From the NCBI GenBank assembly GCA_050084515.1, contig CM114273.1:37324001-37388000 (forward strand): 64,000 nt of DNA. Reading direction: 5' to 3'. Shown here one piece after another: positions 9,226 through 21,742 of this stretch (positions within the stretch are counted from its first letter, which is position 1; each line of letters starts with the position of its first letter). Source of the DNA: Blasia pusilla (Eukaryota > Marchantiophyta > Marchantiopsida > Blasiales). Under the pieces are notes generated by a model, which made no database searches, was not told the origin of the DNA, and saw only the letters and a list, made by a program, of their open reading frames with translations. A program made the translations under genes and the position numbers.

Positions 9226-11815
9226 ATAGAGAATAAAACCTAAGTTGTACTCCTATTACACTATATCCTAGTGTGCTAATAATTATATTAGAACAAAACA
9301 GGGTTTTCTAAAATACCACATTTGTCGAAATTGGTGTTTACTCTATCTCTAGGCTCTTAGCAGCTTGTCATTTTTTGGCTACGGATAAGCTTCCTTCTAG
9401 TGTTCATCCTTTGGCTATTGGAAAGGTATAGTATCCCTAGATTAGTCAATCCTTTTGCTTATAATTTTACAATTGTGTTCCCACTTTAGCTTCCACTTAT
9501 TTCCTTATTAATTTGGAGTGGCCATCCCTAATGGTTGTTGGGCAATGATTCATCACATGTGCTCCAATCTTGATATTCATCTAGATTGGGTAGCATCACT
9601 TGCAAACGTGATTTCAGTTAGACTTGCAATGTGTGGTTTTTAGGACTCGTAACTTCGACTATAGGGTCTCACATAGGAGTCGCAAGAGACTCACAACTTG
9701 CAAGGTGCTAGTGAGATTTGAAACTTGTAAGTACTCATTTTAGCTATAAATTCCCCTTACCCCTCCAAAATAATCCATTTTCACTTTTCCTCTTAACTTT
9801 TTGAGACTTATCTTGTCACTTCGCAATTAGTTTCTTTCTACTGTGAAGATAGGTCTTGCAATTTTTTTGGATGCTGAAGGACATGTAGATGAGTGAAGTT
9901 TATAGTATGACATTTTTTTTCCCAAAATTAATGGTTCTAAACCTAAAGAAACAAAGGAGAAAAAAATGCAAAGCCAAATCGTACAAAAAATTTGGAAGGA
10001 ATCACACCCGCTTTGAAATTTTATTTTATAGACGCAAAATTGAGTCGAAACTTAGCAAAAAGGAGTAGAAATGAAATACTTTGCAAGTGTAGAAAACCAC
10101 TACTTGACAAGTGCCAAAAACCACTATTTGGACTCATTCTTTAGTGATTTTTTGGCAACCATTTTGTGATTTTTGGTATCTTATTTGCATGTACACATAC
10201 TTGCAATGACCTCCAAATCTGAAAAATTATTACAAGTTTTTATGAGCACCTTGCAACTTAGATACGACTAAACTACGATTAACTTGAGAGTCTAAGAAAA
10301 CGGAACTTTTTAGCCATGTTGGAGTTGCAATTAGCGAGTCCAATACAACTTTCCACGGCTCTTGAGACTCGCAAACTAGTTGCAAATGTAGTAGGAATCT
10401 TCACGGGCTCATCTTTCACTTGCTACTCAAGCACTTCTATCTCATATCAATCAATTGATTACGAAAGGGCTAGATGAATTTCAAAAGCTTTATCTTCGAG
10501 AATTTGAACCAAAACAACTTTTCAAGCATTCTCTCTAATGTAACCTTTGACACTAATTGAGCTCATGTACCGGTACAAGAGTAGCGGATTGGCTTACTAA
10601 AAATCCACTTTCTTCCATTATGTCTTGAGAGAGTATATACACTTTGGGCTTCCTTATCCTGCTCTTGTGAGTGTGCCTGATTGTGTATGTTGAGAACCCA
10701 TTAATATCAAGGATAACCACATTCTCCGATGTGTAGATAGAGGGGAATGAACGACGACCTATGATGTAATTAGAAACAATATCAATGGCTTATATTATAG
10801 AGTATACCGTTGGGCAAGAGCAAGTACACCTCCTACCTTCCACTATAGTCTATAACAACCACTTCTCATCAACAAGTTAATATTGCTATGTCAAGATGGC
10901 TTTTTCCTATTAGGTGATGTGGTGGTTGTTGATCCAACATGTTTTTACATGGTGTGTTTGGCTACATATGTTAAAGGTAATATGGTCCATGCAATTGCAA
11001 GAATCAAGGAGTTGTGATCCAACATATTTTTGACTTGGTATTTCTAGCAACATATGTTAGAGGTATTATGGCCAATGCAATTGCAAGAATCAAGGAGTTA
11101 CGCCATGGGATGGGATATGCGATCATTTTTAATTCTTTCATGAAAAAATGTGCACCATTGCCTCGAAAGGCATCAACTCACCTCTTCTCATGGTACTTCT
11201 CTCTACAACACTACAACTGTAATCTAACACACATAAGCAATAGCATCTATATATCAAGTCCAAGTGGTTGGTGGCCACTCATCTCAACATCCATTTGAAT
11301 TTAACCCAACTACTAGTGTTCATGTCGAATTTGTTCATAACTATGAGGGCTTCTCACTTCTCCCCCATATGAGAGAAGTACAATCATGCATAAGCACCAT
11401 CTAACTCAAATGTATAGACTCTGAATGATAATATGAACACATAATTTTAATGGTTTTGGTAGAGTTTTGATATTATGTGAAAGAGGATAAAATCCTTTTT
11501 TTGAGAAGCGATACACGTTTTTCCAACCTGCGTTCTTGCCTTAATAGTCCCTTACCTAGTTCACTCACTTTTTATGTAGACATATTACCATATTTTTTTT
11601 GCATTTCTTGTCCCCTTCTCCTGCACTAGGTGTTGTCATATCCTCTTTTGAGATTTATTTATATATTTGACAGACTAAGTTATGCTTCCATATCTATTCC
11701 AAATTTTATATATGCTGCTTAATACTTCAGATGAGTGGCCACCAACTCAAGACTGCCACAGTCGCAGGGACCTGTGAAACTCCCGAGGATATGGCGGAAA
11801 ATGATGTAAGGAAGA
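9226..11815. other. AT-rich intergenic sequence
   Basis: No open frame with recognisable domains on either strand; the longest is under 100 codons and compositionally AT-driven. It contains one two-copy tandem duplication (10,931-11,100, listed separately). Nothing else that I can support. Confidence 0.5.
10931..11100. repeat. Two-copy tandem duplication, period 85 bp
   Basis: Both copies start GATCCAACAT and share ACATATGTTA.AGGTA.TATGG and GCAATTGCAAGAATCAAGGAGTT. The second copy begins at 11,016. The copies differ at perhaps one in six positions. Confidence 0.8.
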
Positions 11816-12208
11816 TTACCGGTACAAAGATCGGATATGGATCACGTAACGCTTTCTGACAATACGCAATGTGGTGAAGAACAAATGATGGTCCGTAGGG
11901 TTTGAAGAGACTACGGCCGAAGTGCTCACATTATTAACGACGAATGCTGCAGGATAGCGCTCCCTCACTTGATTCCCTGCCGCCATCTCTCTAGGAGTGG
12001 AGGGAACACAGCGATTTGGATTGCGCAGTGCGGGATGCTGAAGGAACAGCTCTCTGATCAAATTTCTCGCCCACAAGAAATCGTCGACCCGATTTGCTTT
12101 GTTTTGGCTCTTGCAGATGGGCACACGTTGGCTGGGGGCTGTGCTCATCTGCAAGCGCCGGCTGAAAGTAGAGGGAAAAGTGGAGTGAAAGCTCTGCAAA
12201 GTTGCCAA
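11816..12208 (-). CDS. Possible first exon of an unidentified, organelle-targeted protein
   Basis: A 130-codon frame opening MATLQSFHSTFPSTFSRRL: Ser/Thr-rich, arginine-containing and lacking acidic residues for about 40 residues, which is the composition of a plastid or mitochondrial transit peptide. It ends at a codon overlapping a plausible splice donor (CCGGTAATC near 11,820), so the frame might continue in a downstream exon that I could not identify. A plus-strand frame overlaps it (11,969-12,475) and is compositionally less protein-like. No homologue is recognised. It lies downstream of the methyltransferase-like gene on the same strand, about 830 bp away. Confidence 0.3.
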   Translation of the reverse strand: MATLQSFHSTFPSTFSRRLQMSTAPSQRVPICKSQNKANRVDDFLWARNLIRELFLQHPALRNPNRCVPSTPREMAAGNQVRERYPAAFVVNNVSTSAVVSSNPTDHHLFFTTLRIVRKRYVIHIRSLYR

Positions 12209-13036
12209 ACTAATCTGGCTTTACAGCCTGCGGTTCTTGTCGACATCTGGAACATGTGGATAGAGGAGTTCGGCTCAGTTTCTTGGGACCCCATTATTCT
12301 ACATGTGGTAATTCAGGAGCCTGTCAAAGGTGTGGTGAGTTTCGGAGATCAGAGGAAGTCAACCCTAAATAAAAGGCTCCTTCAAAGTAAGGCGACAACC
12401 CTCGAGAGGTTTCTGAGAGTAGACGATGCGGAAGATATGAAGAAAGTCATTAACATTAACAACCACCAAACCTGACGAATCTCAGTATAAAACTGACCTA
12501 TGAAGTTAGGGGTGCCCACCAACAACTTGCGTTTGTATGGCATCGCATTTGAGCAGTTTCAGTGTTCCAAAAAGCTCCTTCATCTCCATAAAATCCAACG
12601 GACACTTAGCCCGACGGAGAAAAACATCCAGGCAAGAGCTCTTCCCAGCTTGTAGAAATGAGAGGTTGAATGGCATCAGGATTCTGGGCACTTAAACTTA
12701 AGCTCTTTCTCTCCGGGTTTACACTGTAGTACCACGCAGACACGGGATCAATTTGATTGACCAAAGCATCAGCAGTTGCAGCAACATGACACCGTTCTTT
12801 GTTGCGTATGATTCACTTTGATCTGGAATGTGTTGCAATATTTACATGATTGAGAACATTGATACAACTGGCCAATCTGAACACAACCACAAAGTCCACG
12901 AACAAAACAGGACACAGACCTTGCGGTTACAGGTTGCGGAGTGGGACAAACCAACGATGTGTTCGCAGGTGCAGTATTTCCTCCAGTACACACATGGATC
13001 TCAGGGTGGGTTGATCTACACCTCTCCTTCACGGCC

Positions 13037-16000
13037 TTACAAAGTTCGGAAACCTCTTGATAATCTCGGCGCCATGTCAAATGGTACATTGAGAATTTTC
13101 TGGACTCCCTCAGCTTCATCCATAAGATCATCTAGAATGACGTTTCTCCTTCCAATCCTGTGATCAATAGTGTTCAACATAGTCTCTTGTGCTGGTGATG
13201 CTCCCCTGGTCACCACAAGAGAGATGTTACCTTGTAAAGATACTGCAACAGTGAATGCGAGCCCTCTAACATGAGTGACTGCGGGATCTACTCTGCCCTC
13301 CTGGAGGCTCCAAAAGTCTCGAGCTCGCAGAAGAACATCTCTGAACGGACACAAGACAACATCCAACATCTTTAGAATCTGAAAGAGGACTTGAGCGGGG
13401 AATGAGTAGGGTCTACTCATCTTGAAGTAAACTATATTTGTCTTGCTGAGGTTTGGTGATCGTTCGAAAGACCTGTAAGCAATAGCTGCCTCTTCAACCC
13501 TCTTGCCCTGAGGCCGAGTTGGGTCAAAGCCAGGGCCGTAGTTTCCAGATAATTTTTCAAGAAAACTAGGTGGATCTGAATCGGTATGCAGATTTACCTG
13601 CACGAGTCACCGAGCCAATGTTGAGCACTACTCCACATACAGAGGGATTCTACAAAAGACAAATGAATAAGAGAAACAGATATATTCTTTAGGAAAGGTT
13701 CTAAACTTCTGAAGTGTGTAGTGGACACTCACCACGACAGTGCCATGGTCAGGATTTAAAAGATCGCTCAGAGCACTTAAGAATGGGCCGTTCCTGTCCC
13801 AGAACTTAAATGGCACAACATCTTCTCCATCATATGCATCCACGAAGACTAGATCATACTGGGGCCTCTGAGCAATAAACTTTTGGGCTTCAGCACAAAT
13901 AAAATCCTCTCCATCGTTCTCGTGTATGACAAGCCTTTGCACCATATCCTTCCACATTGTGGGTGGATCCTTGTCAGGTTCACCTGGAGTTGAAGCCCAA
14001 CTTTGCTGGCGCTCAGCTGACAGTGGAGTGTGGATTTTTCCAGAGGTCTCTGAGTCACGAGATGAATCCATCGTTTCCCGAAAGGCTGAATTCTTTCCTT
14101 GTCTGGCCCATGGAAAGCGTATGGCTTTACCATTAGAGTCCACAACAAGACAAGGCGGAAAGCCCATTTTCTCTACTGCAGCTGTGATGACATTAGCATC
14201 AAGCTCAACCACATCTACAGTTGCACCTAAAATTAGATCAAGAGTCATGGCGGTTAGTCCTCAAAACTCACAATATTCTTTCCCTTAACAAGCATCCAGA
14301 ATGACAGTGCCATCCAACAACAAGATTTAACGTCGAAACCTAAAGAACAGAAAACATGATATTTCACAGCAGCCAACAAGCTACTTCCACTCGATTAATC
14401 ACGTGACCCTGCCAAAGACCACAACCAGATGAGTGATTTCTCCAATATCAGACGTAGAAACAGAAAACACAAGAAGAGTGTCCACCAGATTTCTACCAGC
14501 GAAATTGTGGGCAAGAAAGAGTGGAAGACTGCCACCACCAAGACCAATACACAAGACCTGCATCTTCTGTAACCCGTTGGCGACGAGCCCCAGGTCCAGG
14601 CCTGATAGACTCACTGCCGCTAATCCAGCTGAAATTAAACTCTTCACATCTGCCACTCGACAAAGCAGAGTTCGAGTTAACTAAAGCAGGAACCCGTTTG
14701 GAGTAGTTGGCACCCCAAAGAACAGTGAGCTTTAGAACCGCACCTCTATACTGATAACTATCCATCAGAGGGTTTTCTTAAAACTGGGCGAGAAGCTTAA
14801 TTCTGTACTCTTCAGTGGGCAGACTAACAGTGATGACAACCATTACAAGCTTGTCCTGGTGAAGAAAATGAGTTGAGACATGACTGCGTACAAAGATACA
14901 TCTAGAGACGCCTAGAATCAGATCTTCTGAATACACTCATCAGGCAACATTAGTATCGCCTGCAGGATCTTTGCAAATCCAGGACTCTAGCCATAAAGAC
15001 CAGCCATAGCTCAGTGGGGAAGACATACATTCGAAAGCTAGACAGTTAGGCTGCTGAAGCAAAATGACATCGTCCGGATCTTCATTCTTGCGAACTGCCA
15101 TAACTTTTGCAACACTTTGGCGTGTGATAGTATTGAATCGTAGGACCCGCCACTCATACCCAAGTACTTGATAGCGATCACCAACCAGGGAGTTCTTCCT
15201 GTCTTTGCCTGAGTCCTGTGGTGGGTGTTTATTGGGTGATTGCGCACCTGTTGTCCTCTGCTGCGTTTTCAGGTCAGTATTCACTCCCTTACGCTGCAGC
15301 TGACGAATTTTCACAAACCAAGCCCACGAAGGATGTGGACAAAATGCCAAATGTTTTCAAGATGTGTTTTTGGTGCTGTAGTCAGCTAGTGGATGGTATG
15401 ATTCCTTAAATCTCGTGTGATAATTTCAGGATGCAGACGAAAGTATGATTTCTGATTTCATGATCATAATTTCGTATGATTTCAGCGTTTGGAATCCCTG
15501 AAATCATACACAGCTAGACTTCCACCGAGAGAAACTGCATGCACACAATGAAAATCTAAACCCTTTGAAGGCAAGATTACTGGGCATCGTGAAGCGCATC
15601 ATATACAACACTAAGACAAAACTGAAGACGTGAAACTCACCGGTATGGAAACAGGATGGGCTGTAACTGACACAACGCCATTTCCCATAGCAGTGGGCAT
15701 CTCAAACACAATCTCTCCGTCATTTCGTCCCCAGCCACGACCCTGTCTGCCCCACCATTCTGGTGAATGCTTCCAGTCTCCTTCGTCGTCATCTCTTCTC
15801 CGCCTAGCCTCTCCACCCATACTTCTTTTAGAGCCAGCCCAGTCCCACCTCCACAGACCTTGTAGTTTCTTGAGAGCTCCACCTACCCATTTACATTAAA
15901 CGAGTGATGATGATAACATCGACAGCTGATTAACTGGTGTACTATCAATCTAAGGTCCGGCTAAAAAGGTGGCCCTATAATATGAGGCATCGAACTGATA

Positions 16001-16455
16001 GACAATAGACGCACGAGCTCTAACGTTGAGCACCCGACAGCACATTTCCTTATTAATTATACACGATTCACATTTGGTACCAGACAGAGCTATCAAACTG
16101 ACTCGAAATATTTTGACTCATTTAGACAAGAGGAGAAGCAAAAACCAAAGAGAAGCACACCTTCATAGTCACGGTCCATTCCTGCTCCGCCAGTAGATGT
16201 CCCATGGCAGGGACGCAGTGTTGGCCTACCACCTGGGTCAATCACTGCACTATTGAAGAGCTCTATCGATCTCCTACTCAAGGGAATCACGTTTCCCAAA
16301 CACGTATAGCAATGACCATGAAGGTATTGGATTCGCTTGTAAAACCGACAGCCTTCTGCAATACCTTGCAGCGATTGTCCGCTACCGTCCACGAATGTAT
16401 GACACCTCCACAACCAACAGCTACCGAACGACATTGGTGCAAACCTCCAACGCAA
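13037..16455 (-). CDS. SAM-dependent methyltransferase / spermidine-synthase-fold protein, seven exons
   Basis: Inferred exons in transcription order: 16,455(?)-16,161, 15,858-15,641, 15,215-15,029, 14,649-14,497, 14,226-13,733, 13,597-13,473, 13,265-13,037. Every junction is GT-AG, the phases match throughout, and the sum is 567 codons if the start is at 16,455. Conserved blocks are VLGYEWRVLRFN, LLQQPNCLAFE joined to YVKSLISAGL, VLCIGLGGGSLPLFLAHN (SAM-binding loop), VDVVELD (acidic residue expected to bind SAM ribose), YDLVFVDAYDGEDVVP, GTVVVNLHTDSD and GNISLVV. This is the plant spermidine-synthase-like methyltransferase family; relatives include METTL13-type proteins, which modify eEF1A. 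The substrate here is unknown. A long Ser/Thr/Glu-rich insert of about 60 residues follows GFPPCLVVDSNGK. The first exon and true start are uncertain. No stops, and splice sites are intact, so it is probably functional. Confidence 0.75.
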
Positions 16456-17228
16456 AATTCGGATCTATGTTCACAATCAAACTGCTACTGGGTTTTAGGG
16501 TTGATGCTCAAGAGAAGGGAGCCACACATCTACATTCCTCAACACTGTTCATAGAAACTGCATTGAGAAACACCATAAAACCTGCAAGATTTCGTTCAAC
16601 GGAAGATATGAACATGCCCTCCAAATTAGACTCGGCTCCATAAGAATGCACTGTACGTAACAGGACAAGGTACACCATACCAGCAGGTATGAGAGCTCCA
16701 AAAGACGTGAATACTTACTGATTGTCAGGAAGAATAGTTGCTTGATCCTAAGAGTGTCGACGCATCGGACAGAGCTCAAAGAAACGTACTCTTGAATCAC
16801 ACGTCAAGAAATACGCTGACTTGGGCACATCACGGCGTCCTAGTGCAGACAGAAGAAATTGTTAACTTTAAATTCATCAAGGACATTTTCAGAAGTACGG
16901 ACGCGAAACCCCGGGAAATCACATCCGTCTGCGAGGAATTGCTGAATTCAAAGCTGCATTAGTCAAGAGCAAAAACATGAATACTCCAAACACGTGCACT
17001 GGATCTGGGCCGCGTGTATACCTTCTTGAGAGAGACCCCCGATTCGAATTTTCTCTACCTGGTATGAAAAGGATTCCACATCCACCTGTTTCACGGCAGA
17101 CTACTTTCATGGGTCTCTTTTCGTCCCGCTGACGTCCGAAATAATAATAATACTTTTACGAGAGAGTCCTAATCTCTCGAGTCGGGCCTCACAATTACCC
17201 GAGCTCATCAGGACTCTGATACGCCTAT

Positions 17229-17500
17229 TTCACGCCAGACTACTGTCCTAGGTCGTCATTCTTGCGCTTGTCTCCTCCGTTCTGCTAAGCTCCTCTTCTC
17301 TGTGTACATTAAAGAGAGTCCCAGGACAATCACGAGATTCCTCGTCGGAACCGTGGCTGTCTCTCGCTCACCCTGACGAGTCGGGTTGACCTGTCTCACA
17401 ACGGCCTTTTGTTGCCTGTCATCGTTGTTCCGCTTTGCTTTGATATTATCTACTCTTCTCTATTCAAGTGGAAGAGAGTCCCGGCACAGCTACAAGATTC
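17229..17500. repeat. Diverged tandem duplication, period about 160 bp
   Basis: GAGAGTCCCAGGACAATCACGAGATTCCTCG near 17,312 recurs near 17,472 as GAGAGTCCCGGCACAGCTACAAGATTCCTCG, with flanking TCTTCTCT and CTCTC-rich sequence also repeated. A third, weaker related stretch may lie around 17,020-17,200. The region lies upstream of the minus-strand methyltransferase-like gene. Confidence 0.6.
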
Positions 17501-17769
17501 CTCGCGGAAACCGAGGTTCTCTCAGCGGGTGCGTGAAATCTGTCAGCGGGATGGAGAATTCATCAACATCTACAACTTGTTCTACTTCGCCAAACTCTGC
17601 CCAAATCCGTAATCGGTAGCCTCTTCCCCAACGCTATCCTCCACTAAGAACCTCATCTCGTCTCTGTCTCTCTTCAGAATTTCGGTGCGGATCAAGTAAA
17701 GAAAGCCCCGATACATAAAAAATGAATGATCGGATTACTCTCACTACGCATATTCCCTGAGCACTTGCA

Positions 17770-18040
17770 CTGTCCATCACCGGATCGGATCTGCTCTCAG
17801 GTAACGAACCGGAATTTGAAACTTTTACCGGACTGGATCCACTCCGAGGAAAGCTGTGGAAGTTTGAAACTGTCACCGGATTCGGATCTGCTACAATGGC
17901 AAGCCGCAGAGGTGAGAACCTTTCTGCGGATTGGACCTTCTCTCCTCAGTCACGCGTAGAAATTTGAAACCGTGAGCGGATTGGATCTGCTCTCCTGAGG
18001 GAAATCCGATAAAACTCGGGTCTGTCTCCCGATTGGATCT
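17770..18040. repeat. Imperfect repeats of a GGATTGGATCTGCTCTC unit
   Basis: Five or six imperfect copies of CGGATTGGATCTGCTCTC (near 17,780, 17,830, 17,878, 17,922, 17,978 and 18,033). Most are followed after 20-30 bp by a GGAATTTGAAACTTTT-like unit, with an overall period of 45-60 bp. It could be a small promoter-proximal minisatellite, since it is 5' of the minus-strand gene at 13-16.5 kb. No protein is coded. Confidence 0.6.
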
Positions 18041-18260
18041 GCTGTCCTCCGAAAAAGCTTTCAAAACAACTCCTGCGAATAAACTACAAACTAACGAGTA
18101 AACTAATCTGTCTGGTCACTAGATTTTGACGTGTGCCATTAGATTTATCCAGTGACACGTGTCAAACACACTTTGAGATTTGAACGGGTGATATGGGATC
18201 ATATAGTGAGGAGAGTGACGGTGAAACATGAATTATTAAACACTTCTTAAGCTTGAAAAT

Positions 18261-18440
18261 GATTTTAGTTTCAACGAATTAAAGTTAGTCGGGACTAAAT
18301 CTAGTGAACTATCTTCCCTTATACACAAGGAAAAATGTAAAAAGTTTTTAAATGATTTTAGTCCTAATTAACTAACGTTAGTCGGGAGTAAAGCTGCTGA
18401 ACTATCTTTTATTTATACGCAAGAAAAAAATGAAAATGGA
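18261..18440. repeat. Two-copy tandem duplication, period 93 bp
   Basis: GATTTTAG...GTTAGTCGGGA.TAAA.CT..TGAACTATCTT occurs at 18,261 and again at 18,354, including a shared TATAC.CAAG.AAAAA tail. The TTAGTCGGGACTAA part resembles ends of common plant inverted-repeat transposons, but I see no clean paired termini. Confidence 0.7.
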
Positions 18441-20448
18441 ATACACCAATAATGGGAAAGGCTTTTCACTCCTTAAAACCTTGGCATGGGGATAACAAGA
18501 AATCCTTTTGTAGAAGAATGTTTTTTGAAATTCTGGATAACCTTGGAACATGGGCTACACATACCACCATGAATAGAGGAATGATTGTTCAAACCTCTAT
18601 ACCCACTTTATGTGTTCCTCAATTAGAGGGATGGAGGTTTCGTCTTTGGTGGAGGGTATTTAATTTCTTCCTTGAATTTCTTGTTTATTCTATTTTCATT
18701 TAGTTTTTTTTCTTTATCAATGAAGTAATGGAGAGGGTTTGTTCCTACCTTCCATCTTAAACCTTATCCTATCCCACTTTTCTTAATCTCCGTCCATGCC
18801 AAAAGATAGGGTCCATCTCTCCACCTTCTAGAGGTGTGGAGGGGATTATGTGAGGAAGGTTAGAGAAACTTTGGCTCAATCGTGCTCTCCAACATCTCCT
18901 ATTCCCTTCTATGATACTTGTCCCCCATCAACAATTTCTTCCACATCTCTCTTTTCCTTTTATTGAAAATTTAACCCTTAAAAGTTATCGTAAAATCCTC
19001 CTTGAAAACTTATTCATTTGGATTCATCCCTCACTGATCAAAATTAAATCCATAACTTTATTTTTTTATTGTGAATTCCTCCCTTGTCTTAAACATTATT
19101 CCTTTCTATTTTGCCACCCCTTATTGAAAATTATTCCTTAGTTCTCTTCCTCTTTCCTCTTGAAAATTGTATTTCAAAAAAACTCCTTCTAAGGCCCTCC
19201 TTTTCTGGAAATTTATCCCTTCTCTCTTATCCTTCCTATTCAAAATTAAGATGCATCTCTATTCTCTATGCATACTCTTGTCGATATCACTTGAGGGTCC
19301 TTTATGATGGTTGGGAGATGTGGATATGAAGTATAGTAACAGTTGTTCCCAACCTAATAAGTGATTGCGTTGAGAAGATCATGAAGATCAATTATGATTG
19401 TGTTGATGTATTGGTGGCAATGGATCACTATGATGACACTCTCTTGATCAAGGTTCCCCCATATTAAGAGCAATCTTGATGTTCAATCTTTGAAACCCTA
19501 TTCTTATCCTTGTATGTCAACTAGTTACCTAACTCTTCGTATTGCTAATTTAGTGGAGGAGACCATCATGCACACAATTGTTGCATCAAACCATCATAAG
19601 GGGAGAATCTTGTCTCTCCCATATCAATACAATGTTGTATTGCGTTCATACCACTAGCTAGACCATTAGTCAAGAAATAGAATCACCATAATATCCTCTC
19701 CTTAGTCCAACAAGCCAAGATGTCAAAAAATCATTAATGGGCTCTTTATTCTATGCAAGGTTATAAATGTAGCAAAGTCATTTGTTGAATATATGAATAT
19801 GACACATATCCTTTATATTAGGGGAACAATGCACAAACATGACATGTATGTTCCAACGTAACCTTATATGCAATAGGATGATGGATGAGTGTTTACATAG
19901 GGGTTTATTTTGGTCATTGAGATAAGCATAGGGATTCATTTTGGTCATTGAGGTCCTTGCTATCCGTTGAGGACCACTATTTTGTGTCTTCATGAATACT
20001 CTCTCCCATATAGTAGAACCTCTAGTAAATCATCTCATAAGTCTCTTTCTTGGGAAACATTATTTTCCTCCCTCACAAAGCCGAAACTAGGATGTGTAAG
20101 ACCTCTTGCAAGACATGGGACTCCCAAGCCTCATGGTTCTCGTCAAAGACATTGAATTTCTCATCCCCTAGAGCCCTTGAGGACCATCTATGGATGCTAG
20201 AGTAGAAGTTGAAAAGAGTGAGGACGAGATCATTTCTTGAGCCTATTTGTATTGGAGAAAAAGGTGCAAGAGAGAAAAAAAAAAGTGAATTATCCTCTAA
20301 CATGCGGCTCCAAAAAGCCGCATCCACATTGTGTAACCATATTTTTTTATGCTCTTCTACCAACTCCCGTTGCTCATTCCATGCCCCTTCTCGATCCCTT
20401 AAGGGGGAGGGGGGCATGGTTGAATAAGGAAACAAGGATGGGGGAACA
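18441..20448. other. AT-rich sequence without recognisable genes
   Basis: Pyrimidine-rich plus-strand frames (18,911-19,329) reflect composition rather than coding. No domain, RNA gene or terminal repeat that I can support. Confidence 0.45.
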
Positions 20449-20767
20449 CATCCTAAGATTAGGAAGTTTCGGGGAGAAGAAAAATCAGGATGTGTTCTTC
20501 ACATCCTCCTTTCCTCTGTCACATCTTAGTAGTCGATAGGTAGAGATCTATCGTGGCGACGGCATAGAGAGCCAACGGACTGTCTTGAGTGTAACTTTGT
20601 CCCGACACCCCTAAGATTAAGAAGTTTTGGGGAGAAGAAAAATCAGGATGTGTTCTTCCCATCCTCCTTTCCTCTATCACATCTTAGTAGCCGATAGGTA
20701 GAGATCTATCGTGGCGACGGCATAGAGAGCCAACGGACTTTCTTTAGTGTAACTTCGTCCCGATGTG
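20449..20767. repeat. Two-copy tandem duplication, period about 160 bp
   Basis: CCTAAGATTAGGAAGTTTCGGGGAGAAG at 20,449 recurs at 20,610 with few changes. Each copy carries AAAAATCAGGATGTGTTCTTC, the self-complementary core GGTAGAGATCTATC and GTGGCGACGGCATAGAGAGC. The copies are more than 90% identical, so the duplication is recent compared with the others in this window. Confidence 0.85.
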
Positions 20768-21742
20768 TCGGATGAGGTTGAAGATAGGTCTTTTGTGTTA
20801 GCAACGTCTTTTCTCACGACTTTCTTGTTGGGGTCTTTCATAGTCGATGACTTGTTGAGCAGGTCAACCGCCCCTTGTAACCTATGCGCGCAGGTTATCA
20901 AGAGGATTGCTATTTTTAGGGGAAGAGCCTTTTGGCTCTTTGCACACCTATATAAGGGAGAGAGTTTGCTTTCCCAAACTATCTTTCTCATGTTGGGCCA
21001 TTGGAGCACCTCTCATGTTCGTGTGCACAGGGTCCGGATTCCCGATAGCACGGGGGGGACGAGGCTCGATATGCCGATGTAGATTGAGGAGTGGAGTTTT
21101 AGGCTAGGTATGCCATTTTTACTACTCTATTTTTATATGAGAAAGAAGCAAGGGGGCAAAGGGGAATTTGTTATTTGCAGGTAGGCAAGCGAGTTGCCTC
21201 GAGTTGCGAGCCCTTGGAGATGCTGGTTGGCGTTTGGGTGTCTGTTTTTTGTTCAAAAGGCCGTGCACGGAAGCACTCTCCATTTTTTGTAGATTTTGTC
21301 AGTGCAGATTGACGAGAGCGAGCAACCGAGTGTAGCACGGAGGGTGGCGGCAAGGGTAGTGTGGTCAAACAGCAGGAATGTTGTGAGTAAGCAGGAAGGA
21401 GAGTTAGATCTTGCCGTTGCCGCGAGGGGTGTTGTTTAGTAAAATAGCTCAACCAGGTTACAAGAACCGGGTTAAGTCGCACATGAAGTATTCAGGCAGG
21501 CTTGGAAGGGAGTACTAGGTGGAGAATAGACGTCGAAGTGGCGTCAGAGCTGGCTTGAGAGAAAATACGTGAGGTGACTCAAGTCAAGCCACGGAGAGCA
21601 TGAAGACTAAGGCGAGGATGAAGAAGGCGCGGTGGGATAGGGGGAGCGTCAAGGATAGCATTAGGCGGAGTTGCCACGAAGGCAGGTATACACACGGAGG
21701 TACGAGAGCACAACCTAGTATTCTCACACTATGGCGAGGCCT
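20768..21742. other. Unassigned sequence
   Basis: GC content is higher than in the DNA to the left. Short frames exist (20,765-21,082 plus strand, 21,171-21,482 minus strand) but none shows a domain. No repeat structure beyond the adjacent duplication is visible. Confidence 0.35.

Noticed and set aside
11969-12475. 168-codon plus-strand frame as a gene
   Set aside because: No domain or splice context supports it, and it overlaps a minus-strand frame with a clearer transit-peptide-like start. Probably a shadow.
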